Notes: a model not told the origin generated them from the letters alone. Shown: positions 26,672 through 35,243, numbered from the stretch's first letter. The stretch: DNA of 64,000 nt from Mycolicibacterium chubuense NBB4 (GCF_000266905.1 NC_018027.1:2046001-2110000); one strand, 5' to 3'. Translations and numbers: made by a program.

Positions 26672-26715
26672 CGGCGTTTCGAGTACGGCATGACAACCGA
26701 GTCTACGAAACGCCG
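26672..26715. promoter_or_regulatory. spaced perfect 10-bp inverted repeat between divergent genes
   Basis: CGGCGTTTCG (26672-26681) and CGAAACGCCG (26706-26715) are perfect complements separated by 24 bases. The arms are centred 34 bp apart, about three helical turns. The pair sits between the DUF427 and WS/DGAT starts, a likely dual operator. Confidence 0.45.
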
Positions 26716-26775
26716 CACCGGGGATCAGAAAACCGGTGGAATGGGTACCTGCTGACGAACGAACAGGGGGAGCGA

Positions 26776-28206
26776 GTGAAACGGCTCAACGGCGTGGACG
26801 CCATGATGCTCTACAGCGAGACGCCCGAGATCCACATGCACACCCTGAAGATCGGCATCCTGGATGTGTCCGCGGTCGACGGCTACGACTTCGAGTTGTT
26901 CCGCAGGGCCGCGCTGCCCCGGTTGCACGCGCTGGCTCCGCTGCGGTACCAGCTCGTGGACATCCCGATGAAGGTGCACCACCCGATGTGGGTGCAGAAC
27001 GCCGACATCGACGTCGACTACCACGTCCGCAGGGCCCGGGTGCGCGCTCCCGGCGGCCGCCGCGAACTCGATGCGCTGATCGGGGAGATCGCGGGCACCC
27101 CACTGGACCGGACTCGTCCACTGTGGGAGATGTATGTGGCGGAAGGGCTGTCGGACAACAGGATCGCCGTGATCCACAAGGTTCACCACGTCCTCGCAGA
27201 CGGCATGGCGTCGGCCAACCAGATGGCCATGGCGATCGGGCCGCACGAACCCGAGATCGGCGGTCAGCTGGACGCGGTGGCGGCCGACTCGCGCGCCCCG
27301 GCGAATCTGCTCAAGGCCGCCGGGCGCGATCACCTGCGCCAGATCGCCCGGCTGCCCCGGCTGGTCAACGACACCGCCGCGGGCGTGGCTCGCGTGCGCA
27401 GGAAGGCCAGGGAGCGTGGCCGCCATCCCGACCTCGCGCGCAACTTCGCGCCGCCGCCGTCGTTCCTCAACCACGTCGTCACACCCGGCCGGCGCTTCGC
27501 GACCGCCCCGCTGGCCCTGGCTGATGTCAAGGAGACGGCCCGGTGTCTCGGCGTGACCCTCAACGACATCGTGCTCGCGACCGCCGCCGGTGCGCTGCGT
27601 GAGCTGCAGCTGCGCTACGACGGCCGGGCGGGCGAGCCGCTGATCGCCGGGGTCCCGGTCAGTTACGACACCTCGCCCGGGCGGCTTGTCGGCAACGAAT
27701 TCACCTACATGACGCCGTCATTGCCCGTTCACATCGACGATCCGCTGCAGCGGGTGGCGCTGACGGCGACCGCGACGGCGATCGCGAAGGAGAACCACAA
27801 TCTGCTGGGGCCGACGCTGTTGCCGTCCTGGCTGTCGTACCTGCCGCCGAGCCTGACGCCGCAGATCTTCCGCTCGCAGGCCCGGCGCGTCGAGTCGGCG
27901 ATGGTCATGAACCTCACGATCTCCAACGTGCCCGGTCCGCGGGAGCGGGGCTGCGTGGAGGGCGCCGTAGTCAACGAGATCTACTCCGTGGGGCCGATCG
28001 TGGCCGGCAGCGGGATGAACATCACGGTGTGGAGCTACGTCGACCAGCTCGCGATCTCGGTGCTCACCGACGACCGCACCCTCGAGGATCCGCACGAGGC
28101 CACCGACGCGATGATCGAGTCGTTCTCGCAGATCCGCCGCGCCGCCGGACTGTCCGGTGACCTGACACCCGTCGAGTCGGCGTTGCCGTTGGCCGCAGCC
28201 GTCTGA
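26776..28206 (+). CDS. wax ester synthase/diacylglycerol acyltransferase (WS/DGAT)
   Basis: A 476-residue acyltransferase that transfers acyl groups from acyl-CoA to diacylglycerol or a fatty alcohol to make storage triacylglycerol or wax ester, usually at the membrane or lipid droplet. The catalytic HHxxxDG is HHVLADGMAS near residue 137. The late conserved block is NLTISNVPGPRERGCVEGA, preceded by PVSYDTSPGRLVGNEFTYM. A GGGGGAGCGAGTG region precedes the start. Mycobacterial genomes carry many paralogues; which one this is cannot be said. Confidence 0.93.
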   Translation: MKRLNGVDAMMLYSETPEIHMHTLKIGILDVSAVDGYDFELFRRAALPRLHALAPLRYQLVDIPMKVHHPMWVQNADIDVDYHVRRARVRAPGGRRELDALIGEIAGTPLDRTRPLWEMYVAEGLSDNRIAVIHKVHHVLADGMASANQMAMAIGPHEPEIGGQLDAVAADSRAPANLLKAAGRDHLRQIARLPRLVNDTAAGVARVRRKARERGRHPDLARNFAPPPSFLNHVVTPGRRFATAPLALADVKETARCLGVTLNDIVLATAAGALRELQLRYDGRAGEPLIAGVPVSYDTSPGRLVGNEFTYMTPSLPVHIDDPLQRVALTATATAIAKENHNLLGPTLLPSWLSYLPPSLTPQIFRSQARRVESAMVMNLTISNVPGPRERGCVEGAVVNEIYSVGPIVAGSGMNITVWSYVDQLAISVLTDDRTLEDPHEATDAMIESFSQIRRAAGLSGDLTPVESALPLAAAV

Positions 28207-28283
28207 CACACGGAAGCCGTTGCTCCGCGCACTCTTTCGCGGGGCCAGCCGGAGGCGGCCGGGTGCCGCACGCGCAATTCATG

Positions 28284-28310
28284 CTTTACATATCGACCGC
28301 CGAGTGTCAC
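28284..28310. promoter_or_regulatory. 27-bp catabolic-island element, copy E
   Basis: Reads CTTTACAT, 12 bases, GTGTCAC rightward; TTTACA and CACGCT are 17 bases apart as in copies C and D. The only gene it can serve is the orphan at 28374, because the gene to its left is transcribed toward it. Confidence 0.55.
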
Positions 28311-28373
28311 GCTGTGTGGGTCGCGCCGGGACAGCCGCGCACGGGTGAATCGGATGTTCCAGGGAGACAGCGA

Positions 28374-28964
28374 ATGACCGCTCGCACGTTATCGGGGAGC
28401 TATGACCTCGTGGTGATCGGCGAGGATGTCGCGAGTGTCGTCCGCGCTGCCGGCGGCTGGCTCTGCGACCGCGCGCGGGCGGGTTGGCAGGTGACGGCGT
28501 CCGTACCGGCGGCCACCGACGTGCGAGCGCTGCGGATCCTGGGTGTACGCGCGGAGACGGGGGATCCCGGCGCCGGCCTGCTCGACGGGCTGTCGCCGGC
28601 GGCGGTCTCGGTCGATGCGCGGCTGGTGAGCCGCGACGAGCAGGTGCGCCGGGAGGTGTTGCGCTACCTCGACGACGCTCGCACGGAGGTGACCGTCTGG
28701 GGGGAGCCGTCGGTGTTCGCCGCGGACCGCCGATTCGACCCGGTGCATCACCGCCTCAGCGCGGCCGCCCGGGCGTTCAAACAGCAGGCACTGCTGGCGG
28801 CCGGTGGCGGGTCGGCGGGCACATCCCGGGAGACCTTCGCGGCTGCGTCGCTGTGGTACCCGCTCGACGGCGCCGACCTGCTGGGGCCTACATCCGGTCG
28901 CGGTGGCGGTGCACAAACCAGCTGCGCGCGACGAAGGCGAACACCATCGCCGCGAACCCGATGA
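28374..28964 (+). CDS. hypothetical protein, last member of the 27-bp-element regulon
   Basis: A 196-residue protein I do not recognise. It begins [23 protein letters not shown], reminiscent of the first strand and turn of a Rossmann fold but without a GxGxxG. No signal peptide or membrane segment is evident. ATG at 28374 has AGGGAG about 7 bases upstream. The last 25 codons overlap the DUF2631 gene on the other strand and read as low-complexity Arg/Ser/Gly, so the functional protein may end near LDGADLLGP. The copy E element upstream ties it to the catabolic regulon. Confidence 0.6.
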   Translation: MTARTLSGSYDLVVIGEDVASVVRAAGGWLCDRARAGWQVTASVPAATDVRALRILGVRAETGDPGAGLLDGLSPAAVSVDARLVSRDEQVRREVLRYLDDARTEVTVWGEPSVFAADRRFDPVHHRLSAAARAFKQQALLAAGGGSAGTSRETFAAASLWYPLDGADLLGPTSGRGGGAQTSCARRRRTPSPRTR

Positions 28965-29142
28965 GGAACCAGTCCTCCACGTGACCCTTGTGGTTGCCGT
29001 GCATCATCAGCAGCAGGAACAGCCCGGCGAGCACACCACCGATCTGCAGGGCGAGGTGGTTCTGCGTGGACCAGCCCCACTGAGCCGACGGCACGTCCTC
29101 GACGTCGACGCCGGTGTGACGTTCCACCTCGGTGCTTGCCAC
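28888..29142 (-). CDS. DUF2631 small membrane protein
   Basis: An 84-residue protein matching DUF2631 (homologue of M. tuberculosis Rv2876). It starts [20 protein letters not shown], then QWGWS and two hydrophobic segments ([29 protein letters not shown]) separated by [10 protein letters not shown], and ends HRHRDRM. Two transmembrane helices are likely. Function is unknown. In M. tuberculosis it neighbours mpt70/dipZ/mpt83, and here it marks the return from the accessory island to the conserved backbone. Confidence 0.88.
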   Translation of the reverse strand: MASTEVERHTGVDVEDVPSAQWGWSTQNHLALQIGGVLAGLFLLLMMHGNHKGHVEDWFLIGFAAMVFAFVARSWFVHRHRDRM

Positions 29143-29238
29143 GGCTGCTCCTCACGATCGGGCGGCATGTGCTTGCCGTCATTCTGACACAGGTCTCCTG
29201 CGGCCCCGACGCGGTGATGCGCACTAAGCTGGCCGGTC

Positions 29239-30078
29239 ATGGCAGAGCACGGTCTCTTCGAGGACAGGGTCGTCTTCATCACCGGGGCCGCCCGCGGTCA
29301 GGGGCGCGCCCACGCGGTCCGGTTCGCCGAGGAGGGCGCCGACGTGATCGCGGTGGACCTGTGCGCGCAACTCGACACCGTCGCGTACCCGATGTCGACG
29401 CCCGAGGACCTCGACGAGACGGTCCGGCTGGTCGAGAAGACCGGCCGTCGCATCGTCGCCGAACACGGGGACGTCCGGGACCGGGAGCGGATGGCCGAGG
29501 TCCTCGCCCGCGGTGTCGAGGACTTCGGCCGGCTCGACTTCGTGCTCGCCAACGCCGGGATCCTGCCCGCGGCCGGTGCACAGGGCGCCGACATCGCCGC
29601 GTACACCGACGCGATCGGTGTGATGCTCAACGGGGTGTACTTCACGATCGACGCGGCGCTGCCCGCGCTGCTGCGCAATCCCGACGGCGGCGCGATCGTG
29701 ATCACCAGTTCGGCGGCCGGATTCAAACCGGTCAGCACCGATTTCGGCACCATGAGCCACGGCGCGGCGGGCTACACCGCCGCCAAGCACGGCGTCATCG
29801 GCCTGATGCGCCACTTCGCGCGGTCGCTGGCCGAGAAGAACATCCGGGTCAACTCCGTGCACCCCGGCGGTGTCGCGACGCCGATGGTGCTCAACGAGGC
29901 GATGGCGCAGTGGGTCGGGGAGCACCCCTCCTTCGGCGAGTCGCAGCAGCCGCTGCTCGGCCTGCCGATGATGGAACCCGGCGATGTCAGCGACGCGATG
30001 GTCTACCTGTGCGGACCCGCCGGCCGCTATCTCACCGGCGTGGCCCTGCCCGTCGACGCCGGACTGACCGTCAGATAG
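29239..30078 (+). CDS. mycofactocin-coupled SDR-family oxidoreductase
   Basis: A 279-residue SDR of the mycofactocin-associated subfamily. It has TGAARGQGRAHAVRFAEEGADVIAVDL followed by the family-specific insert CAQLDTVAYPMSTPEDLDETVRLVE, then ANAGILP and the catalytic GYTAAKHGV. The insert buries a non-exchanging NAD, so these enzymes pass electrons to the redox peptide mycofactocin. No mycofactocin biosynthesis gene is in the window. It probably oxidises an alcohol; substrate unknown. Convergent with photolyase, overlapping by eight bases. Confidence 0.88.
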   Translation: MAEHGLFEDRVVFITGAARGQGRAHAVRFAEEGADVIAVDLCAQLDTVAYPMSTPEDLDETVRLVEKTGRRIVAEHGDVRDRERMAEVLARGVEDFGRLDFVLANAGILPAAGAQGADIAAYTDAIGVMLNGVYFTIDAALPALLRNPDGGAIVITSSAAGFKPVSTDFGTMSHGAAGYTAAKHGVIGLMRHFARSLAEKNIRVNSVHPGGVATPMVLNEAMAQWVGEHPSFGESQQPLLGLPMMEPGDVSDAMVYLCGPAGRYLTGVALPVDAGLTVR

Positions 30079-31411
30079 CGCTGTAGCGGCGCAGTGCTTC
30101 GGCGCGCTCGCGCTTGTGGTCGACGATGGGTTCGGGGTAGCCGTCGGGGCGGTCGCCGTCGAGCTTGTGGACGTCGGAGACGTCGGCCAGTTCAGGGACC
30201 CAGCGGCGCACGTACTCACCCGAGGGGTCGAACTTCGCGCCCTGGGTGGTCGGATTGAACACGCGGAAATACGGGGCGGCGTCGGTGCCACAGCCGGCGG
30301 CCCACTGCCAGCCGTGCTGGTTGTTGGCCATGTCGCCGTCCACCAGTTGCTCGAGGAACCAGCGCGCACCCCACTGCCACGGCAGATGCAGATCCTTGAC
30401 CAGAAACGAGGCCACGATCATCCGCACCCTGTTGTGCATGAAGCCGGTGGCCGCCAGCTGGCGCATCCCGGCGTCGACGATCGGGAACCCGGTCTTGCCG
30501 GCCTTCCACGCCTCGAACGCCTTCTTCGCGTCGTGGCCCTCGTCGACCTCGATTCCGTCGAAGTTCTTGTTCCAGTTCCACCACACGCTGTGCGGCCACT
30601 CGTGCAGCACCGAGGCGTAGAAATCCCGGAACGCCAGCTCCCGCAGATACGCCTGGGCGCCTTTGCCGCGTCCGAGATCGGCGGCCATCGTCCGGGGATG
30701 GATCGCGCCGAACTTCAGATGCGCCGACATGCGACTGGTCGCGGCGAGGTCGGGGCGGTTGCGGTCGTCGGCGTAACCGGCCAGACCGTCGCCGAGGAAC
30801 TGCTCCCACTGGTGCCGGGCGGCCTGCTCGCCGGCGGGAAGATCGAGTTCCACACCGGCGTCCGGGATTTCGGCGAGGCCTCCGCGGCCGACGTCTGCCG
30901 GGTCGATCCAGCGGGCCGAACTCTTCTTCGAGTCGGCCGGCGGACGCCACCCGTGTCTGCGCCACGCGTCGAAGAACGGGGTGAACACCTTGTACGGGGT
31001 GCCGTCGCCCTTGGTGACGCGACCGGGTGACACCAGATACGGCGACCCGGTCGCCACCAGTTCGACGTCGCCGAGGGCGTCGCGCACCTGATCGTCACGC
31101 CGCCGACCGAACGGGGTGAAGTCGCCGGACACGTGCACCGAGGACGCGCCGACCGCCTTGGCCACGGCCGGGATCCGGCGTTTGGGCTCGCCGCGGGTGA
31201 CCAGGAGCCGGCCGCCGAGGGCGGAGTCCAGGTCGCGCAGCGCGTCGTAGAGATACTGCAGCCGCCGCGGTCCGGCCGACGCCTCGAGGCGCGGGTCGAG
31301 CACGTAGCAGGCCAGTACGTCGGTGCCGGCGCCGTCGACGTCGGCGGCGGCCAGCAACGCGGGATGATCACAGAGCCGCAGATCGCGACGGAACCACAAC
31401 ACGGCGGGCAT
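30071..31411 (-). CDS. phr: deoxyribodipyrimidine photolyase (cryptochrome/photolyase family)
   Basis: A 446-residue flavoprotein that repairs cyclobutane pyrimidine dimers with blue light. The N-terminal antenna domain begins VLWFRRDLRLCDHPALLAA. The FAD domain has KFGAIHPRTM, the tryptophan-rich ELAFRDFYASVLHEWP, then TGFPIVDAGMRQLAATGFMHNRVRMIVASFLVKDL and DGDMANNQHGWQWAAGCGTDAAPYFRVFNP. ATG at 31411 gives the normal length. Divergent from the LLM gene at 31478. Confidence 0.94.
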   Translation of the reverse strand: MPAVLWFRRDLRLCDHPALLAAADVDGAGTDVLACYVLDPRLEASAGPRRLQYLYDALRDLDSALGGRLLVTRGEPKRRIPAVAKAVGASSVHVSGDFTPFGRRRDDQVRDALGDVELVATGSPYLVSPGRVTKGDGTPYKVFTPFFDAWRRHGWRPPADSKKSSARWIDPADVGRGGLAEIPDAGVELDLPAGEQAARHQWEQFLGDGLAGYADDRNRPDLAATSRMSAHLKFGAIHPRTMAADLGRGKGAQAYLRELAFRDFYASVLHEWPHSVWWNWNKNFDGIEVDEGHDAKKAFEAWKAGKTGFPIVDAGMRQLAATGFMHNRVRMIVASFLVKDLHLPWQWGARWFLEQLVDGDMANNQHGWQWAAGCGTDAAPYFRVFNPTTQGAKFDPSGEYVRRWVPELADVSDVHKLDGDRPDGYPEPIVDHKRERAEALRRYSAI

Positions 31412-31477
31412 GAGATTGATGCTGCCCCCGATCTCCGATAGAGAAACCAGGGAAAGTCCGACGGAAAGGTGACATCT

Positions 31478-32355
31478 GTGCAGTTCTGGTCGGGTACGGC
31501 GTTCATGAAGACCGCGGAGACGCTGCCGGTGGCGCGAATGCTCGACGACGCCGGCTTCGACGGCATGGTGACGTCGGACCACATGATCTATCCCCGCGCG
31601 CTGGCGTCGACCTATCCGGACTCGTCCGACGGCAGGCCGCCGTGGCCGCCGGAGACGCCGTGGCCGGACCCCTGGGTCCTCACCGCAGCGATGGCTGCCG
31701 TCACGACCCGGCTGCGTTTCTCCAACGCCGTCTACATCGCCCCGGCACGGCCGCTGCTGGAAGTGGCCAAGCAGGTGGCCACCGCCGCGGTGCTGTCCGG
31801 CGGCCGGGTCTCGCTGGCCGTCGGCGTGGGCTGGATGCGCGAGGAGTACGCGCTGATGGGCCAGGATTTCGGCAACCGCGGCAGACGACTCGACGAGATG
31901 ATCCCGGCGCTTCGGGCACTGTGGCGCGCGGCGGGTGGGTGTCGTGGGACGGCGAGCACTACCAGGTGCCGGAGATGATGATCGAGCCGCACCCGCCCGC
32001 GCCGGTGCCGATTCTGGGCGGCGGCGAGTCGGACACCGCGCTGCGACGCGCGGCGCGGACGTGTGACGGCTGGGTGGGCTACGCCTACCGATGGGACGAG
32101 GCGGTCCACTTCGCGCGGAGACTCACGGAGCTGCGGCGCGAGTACGGCCGCGACCGGGAGTCGTTCGAGATCCTGCTGGCGCTGATGGAGCCGCCGAGCC
32201 CCGAGTTGTATCTGCGTGCCGAGGACGCCGGGATCACCTCGGTGATGTGCGCGCCGTGGATGGGTGCCGACATCGGCGACTCCCACGACGTCGACCGATA
32301 CCGGAAACCCATCGAACAGTTCGCCGAGACCGTCATCGCCAAGGTGAGGCGCTGA
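31478..32355 (+). pseudogene. LLM-class F420-dependent oxidoreductase with a frameshift
   Basis: The first part (31478 to about 31930) encodes QFWSGTAFMKTAETLPVARML and, near its end, GRVSLAVGVGWMREEYALMGQDFGNRG. The continuation VSWDGEHYQVPEMMIEPHPPAPVPILGGG is in another frame up to 32355. Joining requires one extra base (or removal of two) near 31925-31935, in a GC-rich run reading gcgcgcggcgggtggg. The two pieces together give a complete family protein of about 293 residues, so this is either a recent inactivation or a sequencing error. GTG at 31478 is preferred; GTG at 31469 is possible. Confidence 0.8.
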
Positions 32356-32373
32356 CCGGCGCCCGTCGCCGGC

Positions 32374-32954
32374 CTACATCGGGGGCATCAGCACGGAGTC
32401 GATCAAGTACACCGTCGCGTTGGCGGTCTGCACGCCGCCGCAGACCACCGAGGCGTTGCCGACCTTCAGCGCGTCGGGGTGGCCGGTGACGGTGACGTCG
32501 GCGCCCTGCACGGTCTTGTGAGTGCCCGCACCTGGTCAGGATTCACCCGGCCCGGCACGACGTGATAGGTCAGGACGTTGGTCAACAGAGGCGCGTCGGT
32601 CTTGAGCTTGTCGATCGTCGCGGGGTCGACCTTGGCGAACGCCTCGTCGGTCGGCGCGAACACGGTGAACTGGCCGCCGTTGAGCGTGTCGACGAGGTTC
32701 ACCTGCGGATTGAGTTGTCCCGAAACGGCTTTGGTGAGGGTCGTCAGCACCGGGTTGTTCGATGCGGCGACGGTCACCGGGTCGGCGGCCATGCCCTGAA
32801 CCGACCCGGGCCCGGTGGGTACCTGCTGGGCGTACGCCGCACACCCCGGGCCGACCGGCGCCGCGGCCGCTGTCGTCGCCGTTCCCAGGGAGAGGCCGAT
32901 CGCAGCCACTGCCGCGAAACCCACTCCTGCCCAAGCTTTTCCGTTGACCGTCAT
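32374..32954 (-). pseudogene. MPT70-like secreted fasciclin-domain protein with a frameshift
   Basis: Encodes a signal peptide ([21 protein letters not shown] to AAAAP), then [63 protein letters not shown] and [14 protein letters not shown], the MPT70/MPB70 fasciclin domain. Right after DQV the frame is lost near 32525-32533. The next frame resumes [18 protein letters not shown] and runs to a proper stop at 32374, ending LIDSVLMPPM. Adding one base restores a protein of about 193 residues. The mature start lacks a lipobox, so it would be secreted. A SigK-like promoter lies upstream. Confidence 0.85.
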
Positions 32955-33012
32955 ATCCTCTGGATCCTTTCACCGCGAGCGTTTGGTGTCCTGTCGGACG
33001 CTTACACCGGGT

Positions 33013-33039
33013 ATTCGGAGCGGTGTGGAGCTTGGATGG
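33013..33039 (-). promoter_or_regulatory. SigK-type promoter of the MPT70-like gene
   Basis: On the minus strand CCATCC (33039-33034), 15 bases, CCGAAT (33018-33013). I recall CCATCC-N15-17-CCGAAT as the SigK consensus in the M. tuberculosis complex, where mpt70 and mpt83 are the main targets. The -10 lies about 59 bases before the ATG at 32954. Confidence 0.7.
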
Positions 33040-33077
33040 GTTGTCTGCGAGCACTTTTCGGGCAAACTCTTCGACGG

Positions 33078-33125
33078 GACACAGAAATCCCCCGCACGCC
33101 GTGGCGTGTCGGGGGATTCTGTGTC
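33078..33125 (-). terminator. long hairpin terminator after the MPT83-like gene
   Basis: Two 23-base arms (33078-33100 and 33103-33125) pair with only two single-base bulges around a 2-base centre. The hairpin lies 14 bases downstream of the stop of the fasciclin gene at 33140. There is no U tract, as is common in mycobacterial terminators. Confidence 0.7.
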
Positions 33126-33139
33126 GGGTCGAGCCGCGC

Positions 33140-33826
33140 TCAGTTGGCGGGCGGCATCAGCACGGTGTCGATCATGTACACGGTCGCGTTCGCGGTCTTC
33201 ACCCCGCCGCACACCAGCCCGGCATCGTTGACCTTCATGTCATCGCCCGCACCGGTCACGTTCAGCGTCGCGCCCTGCACCGTCTTGTGCTCGCCGGCGA
33301 CCTTGTCGGGTGCCGCCTGTCCTGGGACCACGTGATAGGTAAGGATTTTCGTCAACAGGTCCGAGTCGGTCTTCAGCTTCTCCAGCGTCGCGGCATCGAT
33401 CTTGGCGAACGCGTCGTCGGTCGGCGCGAACACCGTGAACTGGCCGCCGTTGAGAGTGTCGACGAGGTTGACGTTCGGGTTGAGCTGGCCCGACAGCGCC
33501 TGGGTCAGGGTCTTGAGCATCGGGTTGTTGGATGCGGCGACCGTCACCGGATCGGCGGCCATGCCGGCCACAGAGCCGGGGCCCGAGGGAACCTGTTCGG
33601 CGTACGCCGCGCACCCGCGGCCGACCAGGTTGGCGGCCGGGTCTGCCGTCGCACTACTGGTCGGGGCCGCCGAGCTGCCCGTCGCGGAGTCCACCGCCGA
33701 CTCCGCAGCGCTGGTCGCCGACGACGCGGTGCTGGAGGCTTGCTCGCTCGAACAGGCCGCTGCGCCGAAGATGGCCAGTGCGGCCAGGCTCGCGGCGGCG
33801 ACAGACTTGCGGTGAACCGTCATCAT
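33140..33826 (-). CDS. MPT83-like fasciclin-domain lipoprotein
   Basis: A 228-residue lipoprotein. After a signal peptide ([20 protein letters not shown]) comes the lipobox-like AAAC, a Ser/Ala-rich linker of about 50 residues, then one fasciclin domain: [81 protein letters not shown] and the end [15 protein letters not shown]. Homologous to MPT83, a surface lipoprotein of unknown function. ATG at 33826 is chosen for spacing from AAGGGA; 33823 and 33835 are alternatives. It has a SigK-like promoter and a strong terminator. dipZ, which lies beside mpt83 in M. tuberculosis, is absent. Confidence 0.9.
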   Translation of the reverse strand: MMTVHRKSVAAASLAALAIFGAAACSSEQASSTASSATSAAESAVDSATGSSAAPTSSATADPAANLVGRGCAAYAEQVPSGPGSVAGMAADPVTVAASNNPMLKTLTQALSGQLNPNVNLVDTLNGGQFTVFAPTDDAFAKIDAATLEKLKTDSDLLTKILTYHVVPGQAAPDKVAGEHKTVQGATLNVTGAGDDMKVNDAGLVCGGVKTANATVYMIDTVLMPPAN

Positions 33827-33881
33827 CAATTCCATCCCTTCGTGGCGGGCCCCTGTGCCCGTCCTCTTGCTGACACACGTG

Positions 33882-33908
33882 ATTCCCCGCACTTCGCTTT
33901 CCGGATGG
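33882..33908 (-). promoter_or_regulatory. SigK-like promoter of the MPT83-like gene
   Basis: On the minus strand CCATCC (33908-33903), 15 bases, GGGAAT (33887-33882); the -10 differs from CCGAAT at two positions. Its distance to the start (about 56 bases) nearly equals that of the MPT70-like gene. Confidence 0.55.
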
Positions 33909-34018
33909 GTGCCGACGCGATACGTCAGATTCCTGTCACAGTTACTTCACAGCTTCCCTGCGCCTTCACCAGGCGGGCATGGCTGGCCGATGGGTCTTCG
34001 CGGCACAATGGATCGGTG

Positions 34019-35212
34019 ATGCGAACCGGCGAACAGGGCGACAGGCTGCGGGTGCTGATCCTGGGCAGTACGGGGTCCATCGGGACCCAGGCGCTCGAGG
34101 TGATCGCCGCCAACCCCGACCGCTTCGAGGTCGTCGGCCTGGCCGCAGGCGGAGGCAACGCCGCGCTGCTGGACCGGCAGCGCGCTCAGACCGGTGTGAC
34201 GAAGATCGCCCTCGCCGATCCCGCCGCCGCCGACGCCATCGGCGACGTCCCGTTCTCCGGACCCGACGCCGCCACGCGGCTCGTGGAGGACACCGCCGCG
34301 ACCACAGGTGTCGACGTGATTCTCAACGCCCTCGTCGGTGCGCTGGGTCTTCAGCCCACGCTGGCGGCGCTGGGCAGCGGCGCCCGGCTGGCGCTGGCCA
34401 ACAAGGAGTCCCTGGTGGCCGGCGGGCCGCTGGTGGTCAAAGCGGCCGCGCCGGGACAGATCGTGCCGGTGGACTCGGAGCACTCCGCGCTGGCGCAGTG
34501 CCTGCGCGGCGGCGCGGCCGACGAGGTGGCCAAGTTGGTGCTGACCGCATCCGGTGGCCCGTTCCGCGGCTGGACCGCCGACCGGCTGGAAGGTGTCACC
34601 CCGGAACAGGCCGGCGCCCACCCGACCTGGTCGATGGGGCCGATGAACACGCTCAACTCGGCGTCACTGGTCAACAAGGGCCTCGAGTTGATCGAGACAC
34701 ACCTGCTGTTCGGCGTGGATTACGACCGCATCGAGGTGGTGGTGCACCCGCAGTCCATCGTGCACTCGATGGTCACGTTCACCGACGGCTCGACGCTGGC
34801 GCAGGCCAGCCCGCCGGACATGAAGTTGCCGATCGCGCTGGCGCTGGGCTGGCCCTCCCGGGTCGCCGGAGCCGCAGCGGCCTGCGACTTCACCGCGGCG
34901 TCGACCTGGGAGTTCGAGCCGCTGGATCGGGACGTCTTCCCCGCGGTGGACCTGGCCCGCGAGGCGGGCCGGCGGGGCGGATGCCTGACCGCGGTGTACA
35001 ACGCGGCGAACGAGGAAGCCGCGCAGGCCTTCCTCGACGGGCGCATCCGGTTCCCGGCGATCGTGCGGACCATCGACGCCGTCCTGCGCGCTGCCGACCA
35101 GTGGGCCGCCGAACCCGCTACCGTGGACGACGTACTCGACGCGCAGGACTGGGCCCGTGAGCGGGCCCGGCGCGCGGTCGAGAAAGAATCCGCAGTGAGC
35201 AACGCTGGATAG
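34019..35212 (+). CDS. dxr: 1-deoxy-D-xylulose 5-phosphate reductoisomerase
   Basis: Dxr (IspC) makes 2-C-methyl-D-erythritol 4-phosphate, the committed step of the MEP isoprenoid pathway, using NADPH and a divalent metal. The 397-residue protein has the cofactor loop [29 protein letters not shown], the metal/substrate region [12 protein letters not shown], the flexible-loop region [10 protein letters not shown] and [15 protein letters not shown] at 34019 follows an in-frame GTG by three bases. It is the first of three closely spaced genes (dxr, rip1, ispG). Confidence 0.96.
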   Translation: MRTGEQGDRLRVLILGSTGSIGTQALEVIAANPDRFEVVGLAAGGGNAALLDRQRAQTGVTKIALADPAAADAIGDVPFSGPDAATRLVEDTAATTGVDVILNALVGALGLQPTLAALGSGARLALANKESLVAGGPLVVKAAAPGQIVPVDSEHSALAQCLRGGAADEVAKLVLTASGGPFRGWTADRLEGVTPEQAGAHPTWSMGPMNTLNSASLVNKGLELIETHLLFGVDYDRIEVVVHPQSIVHSMVTFTDGSTLAQASPPDMKLPIALALGWPSRVAGAAAACDFTAASTWEFEPLDRDVFPAVDLAREAGRRGGCLTAVYNAANEEAAQAFLDGRIRFPAIVRTIDAVLRAADQWAAEPATVDDVLDAQDWARERARRAVEKESAVSNAG

Positions 35213-35243
35213 AAGGTAGGGCTGACCACGTTATGAGTTTCGC

